Below, piece after piece: positions 38,390-51,955 of a stretch of DNA of 64,000 bases (the stretch's first letter is position 1; each line of letters starts with the position of its first letter). The DNA comes from Epiperipatus broadwayi (taxonomy: Eukaryota; Onychophora; Udeonychophora; Euonychophora; Peripatidae): assembly GCA_028023455.1 (NCBI GenBank), contig JAQFVV010000180.1:1364001-1428000 (forward strand). The letters are read 5' to 3'. The notes beneath the pieces are model-generated. The model had not been told where the DNA came from. It saw only the letters and a program-made list of their open reading frames with translations, and searched no databases. Made by a program: the position numbers and the translations under genes.

Positions 38390-38421
<32 letters not shown>

Positions 38422-39091
38422 CTTAATCCCATTATCTGATTTTTATATTTCTTTTTTTTTAAATTGTCTGATAGTTTTCTCTTTTTAAAAAGAAAACCAG
38501 GAAATGTAACATTAAAGGGTCATTTACTGAAATCTGATTGATTGACTTTCCCATCATTTTATCCAAGTTAAACAAATGTTTCTAGTAATTCTGTTTAAAA
38601 TAATATCGAAATATAAAAATATTTAATAAATGAAATTGATTTAAATCAAAACTTACAAACCAAGTTTTATTACAGACTGTGTTTTGAATCTGTGATACCA
38701 GTAATTAATTTACCCTATAAACTTTATAATAAATATACTTACTTTATTATTACGAATTTTTAACTTTCGAAGAAACACCACCATAAATAATTTAAAATCA
38801 AATTTGTAAACCATGATGTTTATTTAGATTTACCACTCTTTTAAATTATACAGCTAGAATATTAAAATTTATATTAAATATTAAATTTTATATTAATATA
38901 ACTGATTATAAATAATAACAATTATTAGTCTTTTTAAAATTATACGTATTAAATCATTTATTGCTATATTATCCAAGTTTTATAGATTTAATATTATCTT
39001 GATTATAAATTTAAAATTTTTGAATTATAATTTACATTTTATATGCCATTTTAATCATGGATAGCCAATCAAAAGGTTACAATATACAATC
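35502..39091. other. AT-rich non-coding stretch
   Basis: About 3.6 kb without a recognisable gene. It contains (TTTA)n at about 36120-36145 and a T12/A19 run at about 38390-38420. The short frame at 37860-38045 resembles no family I know. Confidence 0.55.
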
Positions 39092-39185
39092 TGTGCTCAG
39101 TTTATATTAAGATAGCAAATCTTCAAATTTTAACGAACAAACTTCAATCTTCTCCATCCTCCAACTCTTCAGCCATCCGGATTTT
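39092..39185 (+). repeat. Partial copy of the 52-kb palindrome arm (family B)
   Basis: gtgctcagtttatattaaga, then tagcaaatcttcaaa, then tcttcagccatccgg match the arms of the palindrome at 51934-52800 in order. Only about 95 bases survive. Confidence 0.65.
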
Positions 39186-39500
39186 CAATAATATATATAT
39201 ACTTGTTCTCCTAATATGAGATTGGTCAGCTATATAATCTGATTTTCCAAAAACCATTATAATCAAAATATTTTGTTTTGTATACATTCTGATTTCTTTG
39301 TCCTTTAAATCTTTTTATCAAATAATTTTTTTGTTACTTTAATTTTCAATTAATACTATTAATTAATACTTTGATTTATTAGTTCAATTTTTTTAATGAA
39401 AAAATACACACACATTTGTTTTGTATTTCCATTCTATTCTTTTGGGTTTTTACATATTTTATAAACGAGTACATTTATACTTTTCGGTGTTCTTCTACCA

Positions 39501-40685
39501 CAGTGTTTCTCAGCTGACCAATAAATTATTATTATTATTTTTATTGTGGATCAAATGAAGGATTGAACAAAAAAATGAAAGAAAGGGCGAGTGTTTAACA
39601 AATTTAATATATACATATTCAAAAAATGATTAAAAACAAAACAAAATAGTCAACAAAACCATATAAAGGTAAATTAATAAATAAAACATTGTACTAATAA
39701 TAAACAAAATCCGAAGAAAAACAAAGAATAATACTTAAATAGCTGAAAGAGACAAAATTATAATTATAAAACCAAAAGGTAATGCTATTATTGCTGCTTC
39801 TTTTTAGTAATTAATTGGTCATGGAGATATATTTGTGACTGTTAAGCATAAAGCTGGATTTATTAAAAACCGATTTTTTTATTTTATTTTATGAGTGTCA
39901 TTGCTGAAAATGTCGATTCACATAAATACTTGGTCGAAAATGTCAATAACACTCTTAAGGCTTTTTCGGATATTCAGTTTTAATCTTAATTCAAAATTGA
40001 ATTATACCTGTCAAATTAAATAATAACGTTAATATACCATCGCAACTTAAGTATATTATTATTTTTGATTCCAAATCAGTTATTTTCTTGTTCAATAAAC
40101 GGATTTAAAATTCACATATTGACTTTCCGTGTGTTTTCTTCCTGTGGTTAATATTGATCAAATGTGCAACAAAGTCTTGTTAAATGTCAATAAACAGTAT
40201 TTTTCAATTCGGCAATATTTATATCAACTCCATTTATTAAATCTGAAAATGAATAAAACATGTCATAGTTCTTTTCTTTTACAACCTTACACCACAGCTT
40301 TAAGTTTTGCTTGAATGCTTCAATTTTATTCCATAATCAAAAATAGTGCTATTTCCTTGCAGGTTTAAATTTAGTTCATTTATTAATGAAAACATGCCAG
40401 ATAAGTAAGCCAATTTAATAATCCAATAGTTGTCATGGAAAATATTTCTCAATTCTGAATTTTTTGTTAATATTTTTCCTCTAAACAATCATCATACTTC
40501 TACATCCTATTTAATTGCATAAACTTAAAAATAGTCTTGAATTTAGTGCATTGCATATAATATTTTTTACTGATTGAATAAAAACATTGTTCAAATCAGA
40601 AGACAATTTTTAGCAGCTAAATGATTGATACATTACACAATGTGTAAAATTGTTACTCCTGTGAACCATCAGTTGAGAAACTCTA
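39501..40685 (-). mobile_element. hAT transposon (ZBED5/SCAND3-like) with decayed transposase
   Basis: The left end is CAGTGTTTCTCAGCTGACCA; the right end on the minus strand is TAGAGTTTCTCAACTGATGG, about 15 of 20 matching. The flanks TTCTACCA (39493-39500) and TTCTAGAA (40686-40693) look like an eroded 8-bp target duplication. The interior carries C-terminal transposase pieces on the minus strand. At 1.19 kb it is internally truncated. Confidence 0.8.
39790..40680 (-). pseudogene. hAT transposase C-terminal half
   Basis: This is a relic of an RNaseH-like cut-and-paste transposase, minus strand. From 5' to 3': DLNNVFIQSVKNIICNALNSRLF (about 40500-40600); then, from ATG 40488, YWIIKLAYLSGMFSLINELN followed by LQGNSTIFD, the hallmark of ZBED5/SCAND3 hAT proteins; then, across stops, LLTFSTKYLCESTFSAMT (about 39890-39952), the hAT C-terminal dimerisation motif; and HDQLITKK near the end. 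Several stops and missing segments mean no active protein. The BED finger and first catalytic residues are absent. Confidence 0.8.
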
Positions 40686-40693
40686 TTCTAGAA

Positions 40694-41079
40694 AATTCTA
40701 TTAATGTATGTATATTTATAAAACATATACATATAAAGCACATAGATAAAATATTTTCATGGATTTATTATGATTTAGTAAGATGAAGTATGGGGCTATA
40801 TGTTACACAATAACTAGATATCTGTTTTTCAATGGTTGTTGCTAGAAAATCATCAACTACTACTGATAGACCCTGAGATTAATTTACTTGGCTCTAATAC
40901 CCAATAATAGCTTTTTTTGTCTTGATTTTAATTAGAAATAAATGGAGATCCTTATTTATTTCTAGGGCATGTTGTTATATGTATTTAAACTCAGACAACT
41001 ATTTTCATAAATTATAAGGCTGAGAATATTCTTTTTTTTTTTCATATTCTGTAAATAATAATTTATATATTACACAGAG
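40694..41079. other. AT-rich spacer
   Basis: Nothing recognised. Confidence 0.5.
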
Positions 41080-41290
41080 GTAAAACTCTCCATACAAGAG
41101 CACCACTCAGCGCAAGCCAGAGTAATCAATGGATGTTGGAAGATTTGTGCACAAAATTCCTATCTAGTGCTATTCATCCAGACAAGTTTTTAGTTTGTGG
41201 TTTTCATCAGTGAGGAGCCTTGGATTTGTTAACACTGCAACTAAATCATAGAATCTAATACAACCCTCCAGCAGCCATCTTTTACCTTAT
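41080..41290 (+). repeat. Family A foldback arm, copy 2
   Basis: Carries the family A order: ggtaaaactctccatacaag, ccactca-gcgcaagccagagtaatcaatgg, acaaaattcctatctagtg, tttcatcagtgaggagcc and agcagccatctttta. It lacks the return arm seen at 6.1 kb. It continues into an AT-rich part (41290-41480) containing ctcatcagctttatagttg. Confidence 0.75.
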
Positions 41291-41469
41291 TAGATAACTA
41301 TAAAGCTTTGAGTTCAAAATGAAAATACAATAATATTTTCAATTCAAGCTCATCAGCTTTATAGTTGTATAGATCTGAACTCAGTTCAATATCCATACAT
41401 TTTGGTGTCTTTATTTCTTTAATTAATAACCACAAGCACCATAATCACATTGGATAGGATTGATATTAA

Positions 41470-41745
41470 ACCACTAAACATGACATGATCATCCTTCTTT
41501 ATGCTTGCACAAGGCAAAACTTCATACAGTAGTACCATTCAATGCAAGCCAGAGTAATCACTGGATGCAGAGAGGTTTATGAATAAAATTCCTATCTAGT
41601 GCCTACTCATCCAATATCCCCAGACTAGTTTCTAGCTTGTGGCTTTCATCAATGAGGAACCTAGGATTTAAGAGCTCTGCACCTAAATTTTAGGATCTAA
41701 TACAACCCCTCATCAGCCACTTTTTACCTTATTAGCTAATTATAA
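41470..41745 (+). repeat. Family A foldback arm, copy 3
   Basis: The same family in the same orientation about 430 bases further on: ccactaaacatgacatgatc, ggcaaaacttcatacagtag, aatgcaagccagagtaatca, ccccagactagtttctagct and atcagccactttttacctta. Together with copy 2 it may be one rearranged element or two adjacent insertions. Confidence 0.75.
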
Positions 41746-42369
41746 AATTTTGAGTTCAAAATGATCGTGGTGTTTAGTAATTTATCTAATAATAGTAATT
41801 GGTGGATTTCTAGAAATAGCCACTACTAGACATATTCCTAGTTATCACATGGACCCCACACATTACATTTTTTCTTCATAATAATCAAATGAAAATATTT
41901 AATGTAACATATACAATTCTCTGGTTAAGATGAATTATTATTTATAGGATATCAAAAGATGAAGTAAATCTTCTAAATCCTTACACTTATAAAAATAGCT
42001 GTCTGGAATGAAATCCATATAACAATTTACTTTATATATAAATTTAGGAGAGCTTCTTTTTATTTGTAATTAAACTCAAGTAATTTAATCTTAGTTCTGT
42101 CAGTAGTAATTGATGATTTTAGAATAACAACTGCTACTAAACATATCTTTAAAAATATTTCATGTATCTATAACTCCATACTTTACATTCCATATGTATG
42201 TCATAACTTTTTAAAAATTTTTACTAACACCCTTTCTATATAATTTTTTGTTCATATATGTTTTCAATTTTATTATAGAAATTTGATAAAAGTTATTGAA
42301 TTATACACACATTATGATATTCAGTAAAAAGGTGACTGATATAAAATAAAGCACAAAGCATTTATGTTT
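41746..42369. other. AT-rich spacer
   Basis: Nothing recognised. Confidence 0.5.
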
Positions 42370-42640
42370 TGTTTTTATTATTGATTATTAAAATGGTATC
42401 GTTGTAACACAATACTTTACTGGAAGTGATTGGAAAATTGATTGAAAAGCTGTCTTTAAAATTCTCTGTTAAAATTTACTGCAGAAACTTTGTTGCAAGT
42501 TTCTGTATGTCATGATGAATTTTAGTTTTGAAACTAGCTAAAAGTCAGCAGGAAGGAAATTAGGAGAACAGAGTAAATGCTCAAGCACAACAATGCCTTT
42601 TTCTATAAAAAAAAATTGCACACAGTCTTTGGTGTTTTCA
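42370..42640 (-). pseudogene. mariner-type transposase, C-terminal remnant
   Basis: The minus strand reads IEKGIVVLEHLLCSPNFLPADF at about 42540-42610. In mariner transposases this is '..GI.vL.HPPYSPDLAPcDFFLF', where the D of SPDLAP is the third catalytic acid. Here it is Asn, so the copy is inactive. Downstream pieces (VSKLKFIMTYRNLQQSF, then QSIFQSLPVKYCV near 42415-42450) fit the C-terminal 'K.....F....R...C' tail. There are stops and shifts. Mariner elements encode one transposase; the N-terminal DNA-binding half was not identified in the AT-rich sequence to the right. Confidence 0.65.
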
Positions 42641-43640
42641 GTTAATGTGTGATATTCATATAATTTGTGAAACATTTTGCTCACAAACAATTCAGAAGAT
42701 CCAAATAATAGATATATTAGGATTGTGGATTTTCATGTAAAGTAAAATTTTGACCAACAGTTCAAAATATTCAAATAGCAGATGACAATTATTGTTGAAT
42801 CTTTAGAAATGTATTTGATATGAACAGTGCTTTTACATTAAAAAGCAATAGTGAGAAATATTTTGATCCATCTCTTTTCAATTTAGGATTTATTTGGTTT
42901 TTATCTATGGCAAGCTCTATTACACATTCTGGCACATGGTTGATTGTCATATTGGAAGCACCCCATTCCGTCATTCATTATAATGTTTTATAAGAATTCT
43001 GGATCTTGTTTGTATATTTATACAGTGCTCCATTTTGTAATTTTTTTAGTTGATTTTCAACAATTGAGACACAAAGTATACATGTATCTTCCACATTTTC
43101 AATTTTCTGACAAAATGTAACAGAAAAGAGTTTTTAGAATGCCAATGAGTTCCTCAATGAGCCTAAGAGATACATAGTGATAAGTTTAAAGAATTTCATT
43201 AGTTCTGATAGTTTATGGTGAACCTGGCCACAGATTTATCTTCAATGCTCTCCTTGCTATCACAAAATCTTGCAAATCATGTAAAAATATTTTTGCAAGT
43301 CATAGTTTCTCTACCATATGCAGTTAAATAATTTAAAACAATTTAGCAGCAGATTTTTTCAAATGAAAAAACAAAATTTAATGTTAATGCACTGCTCCAT
43401 CATGGGTTTTTATCTATGATCATATTTAATGTCATAATTCATGATCTTGATTTAAAAACATTTAAATTTTTTATAAAGAATATATAAAATAAATCTCTAT
43501 ATAAAACATGTATTGGTTCAGAGATGATACTTCAGTCAGCTGGGGAAAAACCAGTCATCTTTTTACTGAGACACATGATGCAATTATCTAAATTAAACAG
43601 TCACAATGATAAATTATATATACTTATTAAAATTTAATAA
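42641..43640. other. AT-rich spacer downstream of the GPCR gene
   Basis: May contain more decayed mariner and the GPCR 3' untranslated region. Nothing else is recognised. Confidence 0.45.
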
Positions 43641-43642
43641 TT

Positions 43643-44632
43643 CTAATTCCCATTGGGTGATTCCAGTGTAGAAACTTCAATGCGGTTAGGTTTTTTCTTG
43701 CAACATTTTCTAATCTGATCCCTGAATTGTTTATTGAATACAAAATAGAAAAAGAATGAAGTAGAAGGATTTAAACATTCTAATATAATGGAAACACATT
43801 TAAATATAATAGCCCCAAATGACTTCCAGTTTATAATATCAAAGTAACCACATAAAAAGTAATACAGAGCCATTGGCATATTGCAAAAGCAATAAATGAT
43901 ACATGTAATTATTAATAATAAATTTAAATGGTTTTCTTCATGTTTGCGTTCTTTAATGTGATGACCAATTGCATTGAACATTTTTGTTTTTTTGTTATGG
44001 TAAATAAATACACAGAAATTTCCTATAGAAAGAATTATTAATCCAGTGATGCGAACAATAATACAATATAATGTAAAAATAAGTAATGGATGATATTTCT
44101 TGTTATCCGTGTATTTGTAACTTGACATGGATGCATTATAAGAAATTTTGAAAAGGGAAACTTTTTCTGAAGATCCAGCAGCTGCAATGAAAAAAGCTAG
44201 TAAGATAGCAGCTTTTACATAACAACCATGTGATTTGACAGATAAAACTTTTAAAGGAAATCGAACAACAATAAACCTGTCCAATGAAATTAGCATTAGC
44301 AAAAAACAAGACATACCAGAACAGGTGTTTATCCAAAATTCATCAACACTGTCTATGATTACAAAAATGAGACACCAATGATAAGTCTGACAAAATGACT
44401 CAAGCATGGAATGTATATAAGAAAACATGTCAAAAATGTAGCCAAACAGCATTCCTAAATCAGCAAGTACTAATGCTTTCAGCAACATGTAAGTTACACC
44501 TTTAGAGCTGCATTTGCTAAATCCATATAAATTGAGAATGTTTCCAAATATACCAATAGATATTATAGGTGATGCAATATATAGATAATTAAAACTCATA
44601 ATGTCAGAGTACTCATTCCAACTTAGAATCAT
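43643..44632 (-). CDS. Orphan class A (rhodopsin-like) GPCR, single exon, intact
   Basis: This is a seven-helix receptor of 329 residues, full length for a class A GPCR, without stops or introns. Helices sit at about residues 18-38 (GN30-31), 48-70 (VLAD with D58, the sodium-site Asp), 101-122, 139-155, 184-211, 236-260 and 273-297. The G-protein switch motif is DRF (118-120) instead of DRY. TM6 has NMP (251-253) but lacks CWxP. TM7 has NPSTSFFFY (288-296) in place of NPxxY. A Cys pair at 310-311 could be palmitoylated, and N166 in loop 2 is a glycosylation sequon. The short N-terminus favours a small peptide or amine ligand, acting at the plasma membrane; the ligand is unknown. It resembles invertebrate FMRFamide-receptor-like orphans. 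Start: first Met, 17 residues before TM1. Confidence 0.85.
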   Translation of the reverse strand: MILSWNEYSDIMSFNYLYIASPIISIGIFGNILNLYGFSKCSSKGVTYMLLKALVLADLGMLFGYIFDMFSYIHSMLESFCQTYHWCLIFVIIDSVDEFWINTCSGMSCFLLMLISLDRFIVVRFPLKVLSVKSHGCYVKAAILLAFFIAAAGSSEKVSLFKISYNASMSSYKYTDNKKYHPLLIFTLYCIIVRITGLIILSIGNFCVFIYHNKKTKMFNAIGHHIKERKHEENHLNLLLIITCIIYCFCNMPMALYYFLCGYFDIINWKSFGAIIFKCVSIILECLNPSTSFFFYFVFNKQFRDQIRKCCKKKPNRIEVSTLESPNGN

Positions 44633-45223
44633 ATTTAAAATAGCAACTAAAAAAATAGAATTAATTTGAGATAAAGTATAATTTCAACATTATTTTTATA
44701 TAAAAGCAGTTTATAAAATTAGGCATATATTTAAATAAATGAATTGTATCATTATGCTATATTTGCCTGCAATGCCATCTCTAAATTAATGCATGTCTTT
44801 ATGTAGTAACATAGTTTAGTTACTCTCCACAAAAATATTAAGATGCTGATACATTTATGCCATGAGTTATGACATGAAATGTGATAGTGTGTTTCATATC
44901 TTAATCCACAATGGAACAACACACTAACATTATATTTTGTTTTAAATTGAAACCATGATCCATATAAATGGTTTTAATTAGTTTGTAAGATTTTGTGGTG
45001 GCACAGAAAGCATTGAATATATAACACAAAAATATATCACATGTCATATTGTACCTTGGGAGCCAGACATGCTAACACTGTAAAATTTTTGTGATGAATA
45101 ACTAAAGTATGGCATCAAATTTAGAGATAGTATTGCAAAAAGTTTGGAAAGAGAACCAGTAACCTTTTCACTCGAATTCACTTATATATATATATACGTA
45201 TTATATAACTGAATATTTGTAAA
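44633..45223. other. 5' flank of the GPCR gene
   Basis: AT-rich. The promoter would lie here but no clear element stands out. (TA)n at about 45185-45195. Confidence 0.5.
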
Positions 45224-45917
45224 AATACAGACATTGAATCATATTATTACACACACACACACACATATATATATATGGTACTTGTGAGTTTTCAAATAAA
45301 CAAAGATGGCATACTGTATTTTTGATAAATGTATGGTTTTGAGGGCTTATAACCTACCGCAGATGTGTTAGTTGTTAAATTAAAACAAAATTAATAAATT
45401 GATTGTTAAATTTTAAAAAAAATTCCCATAAATTTCATTAAAAAACTTGATTTCAATTTTTTTTTTAATTTTAATGTAGAAAGCAACGAGGCACACTTAA
45501 CATTGTTGTACTTTCATTCAAAATTGTCATAATGGTAAAAATGTGGGATGTTTCTTCTACTGAACATGATGCAATGGACTAATTCCAAAGTTACAGGATC
45601 CTGTCCTTCTGAAAAATATGCTTAATGGTCATGATATTATTGCATGCCATCAACATAAATAAAGTGTAAATATTGTATTTATATATTTTTTCATTTTTCT
45701 GTTAATAAGTTACCCCAACCCCAAGAAACTAAATACTGTAATTAATTTCTCTAATTTCTTTTTAAAAATAACAGTAATAAAAAATAAAATGTTAATATCA
45801 AATATGACATTATCTAGCAGACATTTTATTGTAAACATATTTTGGGGGTCCTTGGAACTATAGATTTATTAAAAATACATACTGCCATCTTGGTTTACTT
45901 GGAAACTCAAAAGTACC

Positions 45918-45950
<33 letters not shown>

Positions 45951-45985
45951 ATAAATTAAGTTTGATGTCTGTATTCTTTCCAAAA
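45224..45985. mobile_element. Foldback element with about 120-bp inverted repeats
   Basis: The left arm (from about 45224: atacagacattgaatc, (AC)n, (AT)n, ggtacttgtgagttttcaaa, aaacaaagatggc) is mirrored at the right (gccatcttggtttacttgg, aactcaaaagtacc, (AT)n, (GT)n, gatgtctgtattctttc, to about 45985). The dinucleotide tracts are inside both arms. The interior of about 500 bases has no coding sequence. Its right edge lies next to the Penelope element's terminal repeat. Confidence 0.78.
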
Positions 45986-45992
45986 TATATGT

Positions 45993-46160
45993 AATATTCA
46001 AATCAATATATATTAAAATACAGTAAAATTCACATAAATTATAGTTATTTTATTAGAAGTACTTTCATCTATACATCTTGTAGTCTTTATCAAGTATATA
46101 ACCTTGAATAATCAAAACAAGACATCCTTTCACAATACCCATAGTTCAATTTAGTTTAGG
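45993..46160 (+). repeat. Left inverted terminal repeat of the Penelope-like element
   Basis: aatattcaaatcaat ... cagtaaaattcacataaatt ... tagttattttattagaagta ... tagtctttatcaa ... aagacatcc ... acccatagttcaatttag. It matches the reverse complement of 47755-47923 over about 165 bases with scattered differences (roughly 80-85 percent by eye). Confidence 0.88.
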
Positions 46161-46258
46161 TCTCCCACAACTCTGTTATTTTAACATTTGACAATTTTTT
46201 TAAATCAACATAGCCTCTTTATTTTGTTTATTGTGGCAACATTCAATTTGCATAATTT

Positions 46259-46546
46259 TTATATTTTTATAATCATATTTAAATCATTATGATCAAATAT
46301 AACAGATGATAAAGGTTTATTTACATCTGTTCCTGATTGTTTCTCTTTTTGAATTCTATTATATAAAAGCATATGCTCTTTTATTCTCTTCTCCAATATA
46401 CATTTAGATTCACCAATATATTGTAAGCCACATTTACATATCAATTTATATATAATACAATTTTGATTAAAATTTGAAATTTTAATTTTAGAGTTATTAA
46501 GTAATTTATTTGTAATATTTGTTGAGGAAAAAGCAATATGACACAA
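46259..46546 (-). pseudogene. Penelope-like element: GIY-YIG endonuclease fragment
   Basis: This is the C-terminal endonuclease of a Penelope-like element. The segment CIIYKLICKCGLQYIGESKC (residues about 30-49) followed by LEKRIKEHM is the characteristic Penelope version of the GIY-YIG nuclease, with the 'vYxixCkcGxxYIGeT...RxxEH' pattern and the Cys pair before YIG. GIY-YIG nucleases nick the target to prime reverse transcription. It lies downstream of the RT segment (46903-47742) in the same orientation, but stops and shifts in 46547-46902 separate them. Of the two Tyr-containing triplets, 'IYK' and 'YIG' are kept. Confidence 0.82.
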
Positions 46547-46902
46547 ACCATTTTAAATTCTCCTAATAAACTTGACATGTTAATCCAATATAAATGGCAT
46601 TGGAATCCATTTCATTTTGGTATTATTTTTATTTTTATTATATTGTTGATTCCTTTTAATTTTTTTTATTAATATTAGTAATAGCATTTTTACTATAACT
46701 AATTTTTAACAAATCATTAACAAATAAATTTACATTTTTTATTTTATCACTAGAATAATTGCTAATTTTTCATTTCAAAATAAGACTTTAATCCAGACAA
46801 CTTATGACTTATTGGCACATGTGATTCATATGAAATAAAACATCTAGTTTCAATTGGATTAATTGACATAAAATAATTCATATTGTATTCATTACATATA
46901 AC

Positions 46903-47742
46903 TCAAATATCACAGAATTTTATTGAATTGTATTTTTCATGAGTTATAATCCATTTTATATCCTTAATCTGATTTAATTCTTTAAATACATTGATTATTA
47001 TATCATGTTTTCTATAAATAAAAATGTCATCAACATATCTTTGATATATTTTAATTTCTTGATATTTCAATTGCTTTAAGATTTTATTTTCATAAGTTGA
47101 TAAAACAAAATTACAAATTTGAGCCACAGCAGGAAGACCTATTGGTCCACCATAACTTATTTTATAATATTCATTATTAAAATTAACATAAATATTTTTA
47201 TCAATAAACTGTAATACTTTTATAATAAAATTTATAATATCAAACTTTATATTTTTTGAAACAAAAGCATTATATATAATATTAATTGACCCTACTTGAT
47301 CTATTGATTCATACATTTTGTTTATATAGAAAGTACAAATTGTGTCATGTAACCCTATATTTATATTTTTAATTTTATTCACAAAATCAAATGATGATGA
47401 AACAGTATATTCTCGAAAACCTAAAATATCTTGAAGTAATGATTCAATATATCTACATGTTTGATAATAATATGCACCACCAAAATAAACCATCAATCTT
47501 AATGGATAATTTTTTTTATGTAACTTTATATTCCAAAATATCCTTGGACAAATAGCTGATGATGCATATAAATTATAATATGTACAGCTATCTATAGTTT
47601 TATTCTTAGATTTTATTAAAATTCCATTTATAAATTTCATGGGAGATGTATCTATATTTATTATTTCACTTTTTTGAAATTTAAGCTTTTTTATTTGATC
47701 CATAACTTTTTCATTATATTTTGCTCTCATAATCAAGCACAT
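46903..47742 (-). pseudogene. Penelope-like element: reverse transcriptase
   Basis: An open frame of 279 codons spans most of the RT domain. Visible landmarks are NIKLHKKNYPLR (the 'GLPKiHK...PlRPI' block, residues about 72-83), FYINKMYESID (position of the first catalytic Asp, here with Asn, about 137-147), GGPIGLPAVAQI (the 'G.pmGsplSp' block, about 198-209) and YQRYVDDIFIY (the YVDD catalytic box, intact, about 234-244). Penelope RTs are related to telomerase and are paired with GIY-YIG endonuclease. The length of this frame suggests moderate age. The lost first Asp and breaks downstream indicate inactivity. Confidence 0.88.
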
Positions 47743-47754
47743 TCGAAGATCTTT

Positions 47755-47923
47755 ATAATCTAAATTAAACTATGGGTAGTGTGCAAGGATGTCTCATTTT
47801 GATTATTTAATGTTATATAATTGATAAAGACTGCAAGATATATATTCGAAAGTGCTTCTAATAAAATAACTATAATTTATGTGAATTTTACTGTATTTTA
47901 ATATACAGATTGATTTGAATATT
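47755..47923 (-). repeat. Right inverted terminal repeat of the Penelope-like element
   Basis: Reverse-complement partner of 45993-46160. It lies directly upstream of the RT reading frame, so it probably holds the element's promoter. Penelope elements are known to have terminal repeats in direct or inverted arrangement. Confidence 0.88.
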
Positions 47924-49800
47924 ATATAACAAAATAGAATAACTATATAGTAATAAAGATACTAGTAAAATTATCATACATTTTTTGAAATTTTAACTGA
48001 TTGGACAATAGACTTTTTCAACTAAAAACTATTAACAAAAACATTTATACAAATACATACATCTAACTAGGCATAAACCAATACAAAAAAAATGTTAAGT
48101 GAGTTTGGCATTTGTAATGGAATTTGGAAATTACATGTATGTATTTATATACATATTGTTTTTAGTTTTTACTTGAGAAAATCTATTGGCCTAATACTTG
48201 AAATGATGATCAGGATAAAAATTTTGTAAGAAACAATAATTTTATAACTTTACTAGTATCTTTATTATTATTAATTTGTTTATATTTTAATTATAATTGC
48301 CAATATAACATTAGGCAGTGTTATATTTATATAGACTGATGGAGATATGAATAAAATTTAAAAATATTTAGGAGTTAAATAATTTTCACAAACTTGTAAA
48401 TGTATATATTGACAGTCTTAATGAGAACAACTATATAATTTTCTAGATAAATTTTAGCTACAATTGTTATAAACAAGTAAACAACCAATGAAAAAGTTGC
48501 AGTCATATCAATCTTGCAATTTCAGCACTTTAATCGATTGTTTGCCTGGTTACATTATAACTGAAATTTATCCAAAAAAAAAAAAAATAATAAAAATTTT
48601 ACTTTAAGCTTTCAATGTACTCATTCATTTGCATATAGAGATATTATATATATATTATATTTTATTATGTTGCTATTCTTAAAATTAATGAAGAAATTAA
48701 GTTGTTTTTCTGTAATAGATAAAGAATATAAATAATTTTTAAAAATGCTTCAATGCATATAAATATACTTGAAACAAAAAAAAAAGAGAAAAAACAAATT
48801 TTCTTTAAATAGACTTCTTATTGAGATGGAATTACAATTTGACATTTTAATCTTAATATTCTTCATTGTTTTACTATTATCCATATAAAAATATATCAAA
48901 TTTTTATTTGGGGAAAGTATACCTCATTCTTTTAATGTGTGAAATTGAAATATGATTCCACCTTTATTGTTAAAAAGAGATTGCCTTAACAACAGTTTAA
49001 AATTGTTGATTGTTATTGGGATTATCTAGTACTGGTTGGCTTTTAATGATATTGCATCAACAGAACATTTTCATTCATGGCTTCAAGTCACTCTAAAACT
49101 GTCAATTTTTAGGTTAACATAGTGAATTTATGGTCATTTTAAAGCTTAAAATGTATCATAAGATGCTGCCCTTTAGAATTATTTTACAAGTAAAAAGTCA
49201 ATAATATTTAAATTTAAAATTTTAACAATGGGAAAAGGTGGGCTTTTCAAGGTGTTGATTGGTTGTTTCTCATCTTTAACAAAAGGGAATGTTTGCCAAC
49301 GATTTTGACAGGTCTAAGTTCTTTGTATATTTTAGAATACAGTATTTACTTTTACATGAATGTAAATTGAGGAAGAAATCAATGATTTATGCAGCATTTT
49401 CGAATAGATTAAGAACATTATTTTTATGTTCTCCATTATAGAATATTTTTATAATTATAAATAGAAATTTATTTCATTCATTTTCATAGTCTGACTAATT
49501 ATTAATTTGCTTTTTACAAATGAAACTAAAACAAATGTAATATTAAAAGATAAATATATATTTACTGCTGATTCTGTAATTGCCCAATCAAAAGTTTAAA
49601 ACTTTAATTTACTTGTCCAATAAAAAAATTTTCAGTGAAAAAGATAAAAGTACTTTTTTTATTTTTTAAATATTTTTTGTTTTTTATATGAGATACTGAA
49701 TTATAGATAAGGGGATTTATTTAAATAATATTTTCTCTCCATAAAAAATTAAAAAAACAGAATAAATTTAATAAAAGCATCTAATAAAAAGGTCAGTTCA
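47924..49800. other. AT-rich non-coding stretch
   Basis: No gene, RNA or repeat family recognised. Confidence 0.55.
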
Positions 49801-49819
49801 TCCAAATGATAATGAAACA

Positions 49820-51933
<2,114 letters not shown>

Positions 51934-51955
<22 letters not shown>

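Noticed and set aside
44136-44336. 66-codon frame overlapping the GPCR
   Set aside because: It lies in another frame of the GPCR gene, with no motif.
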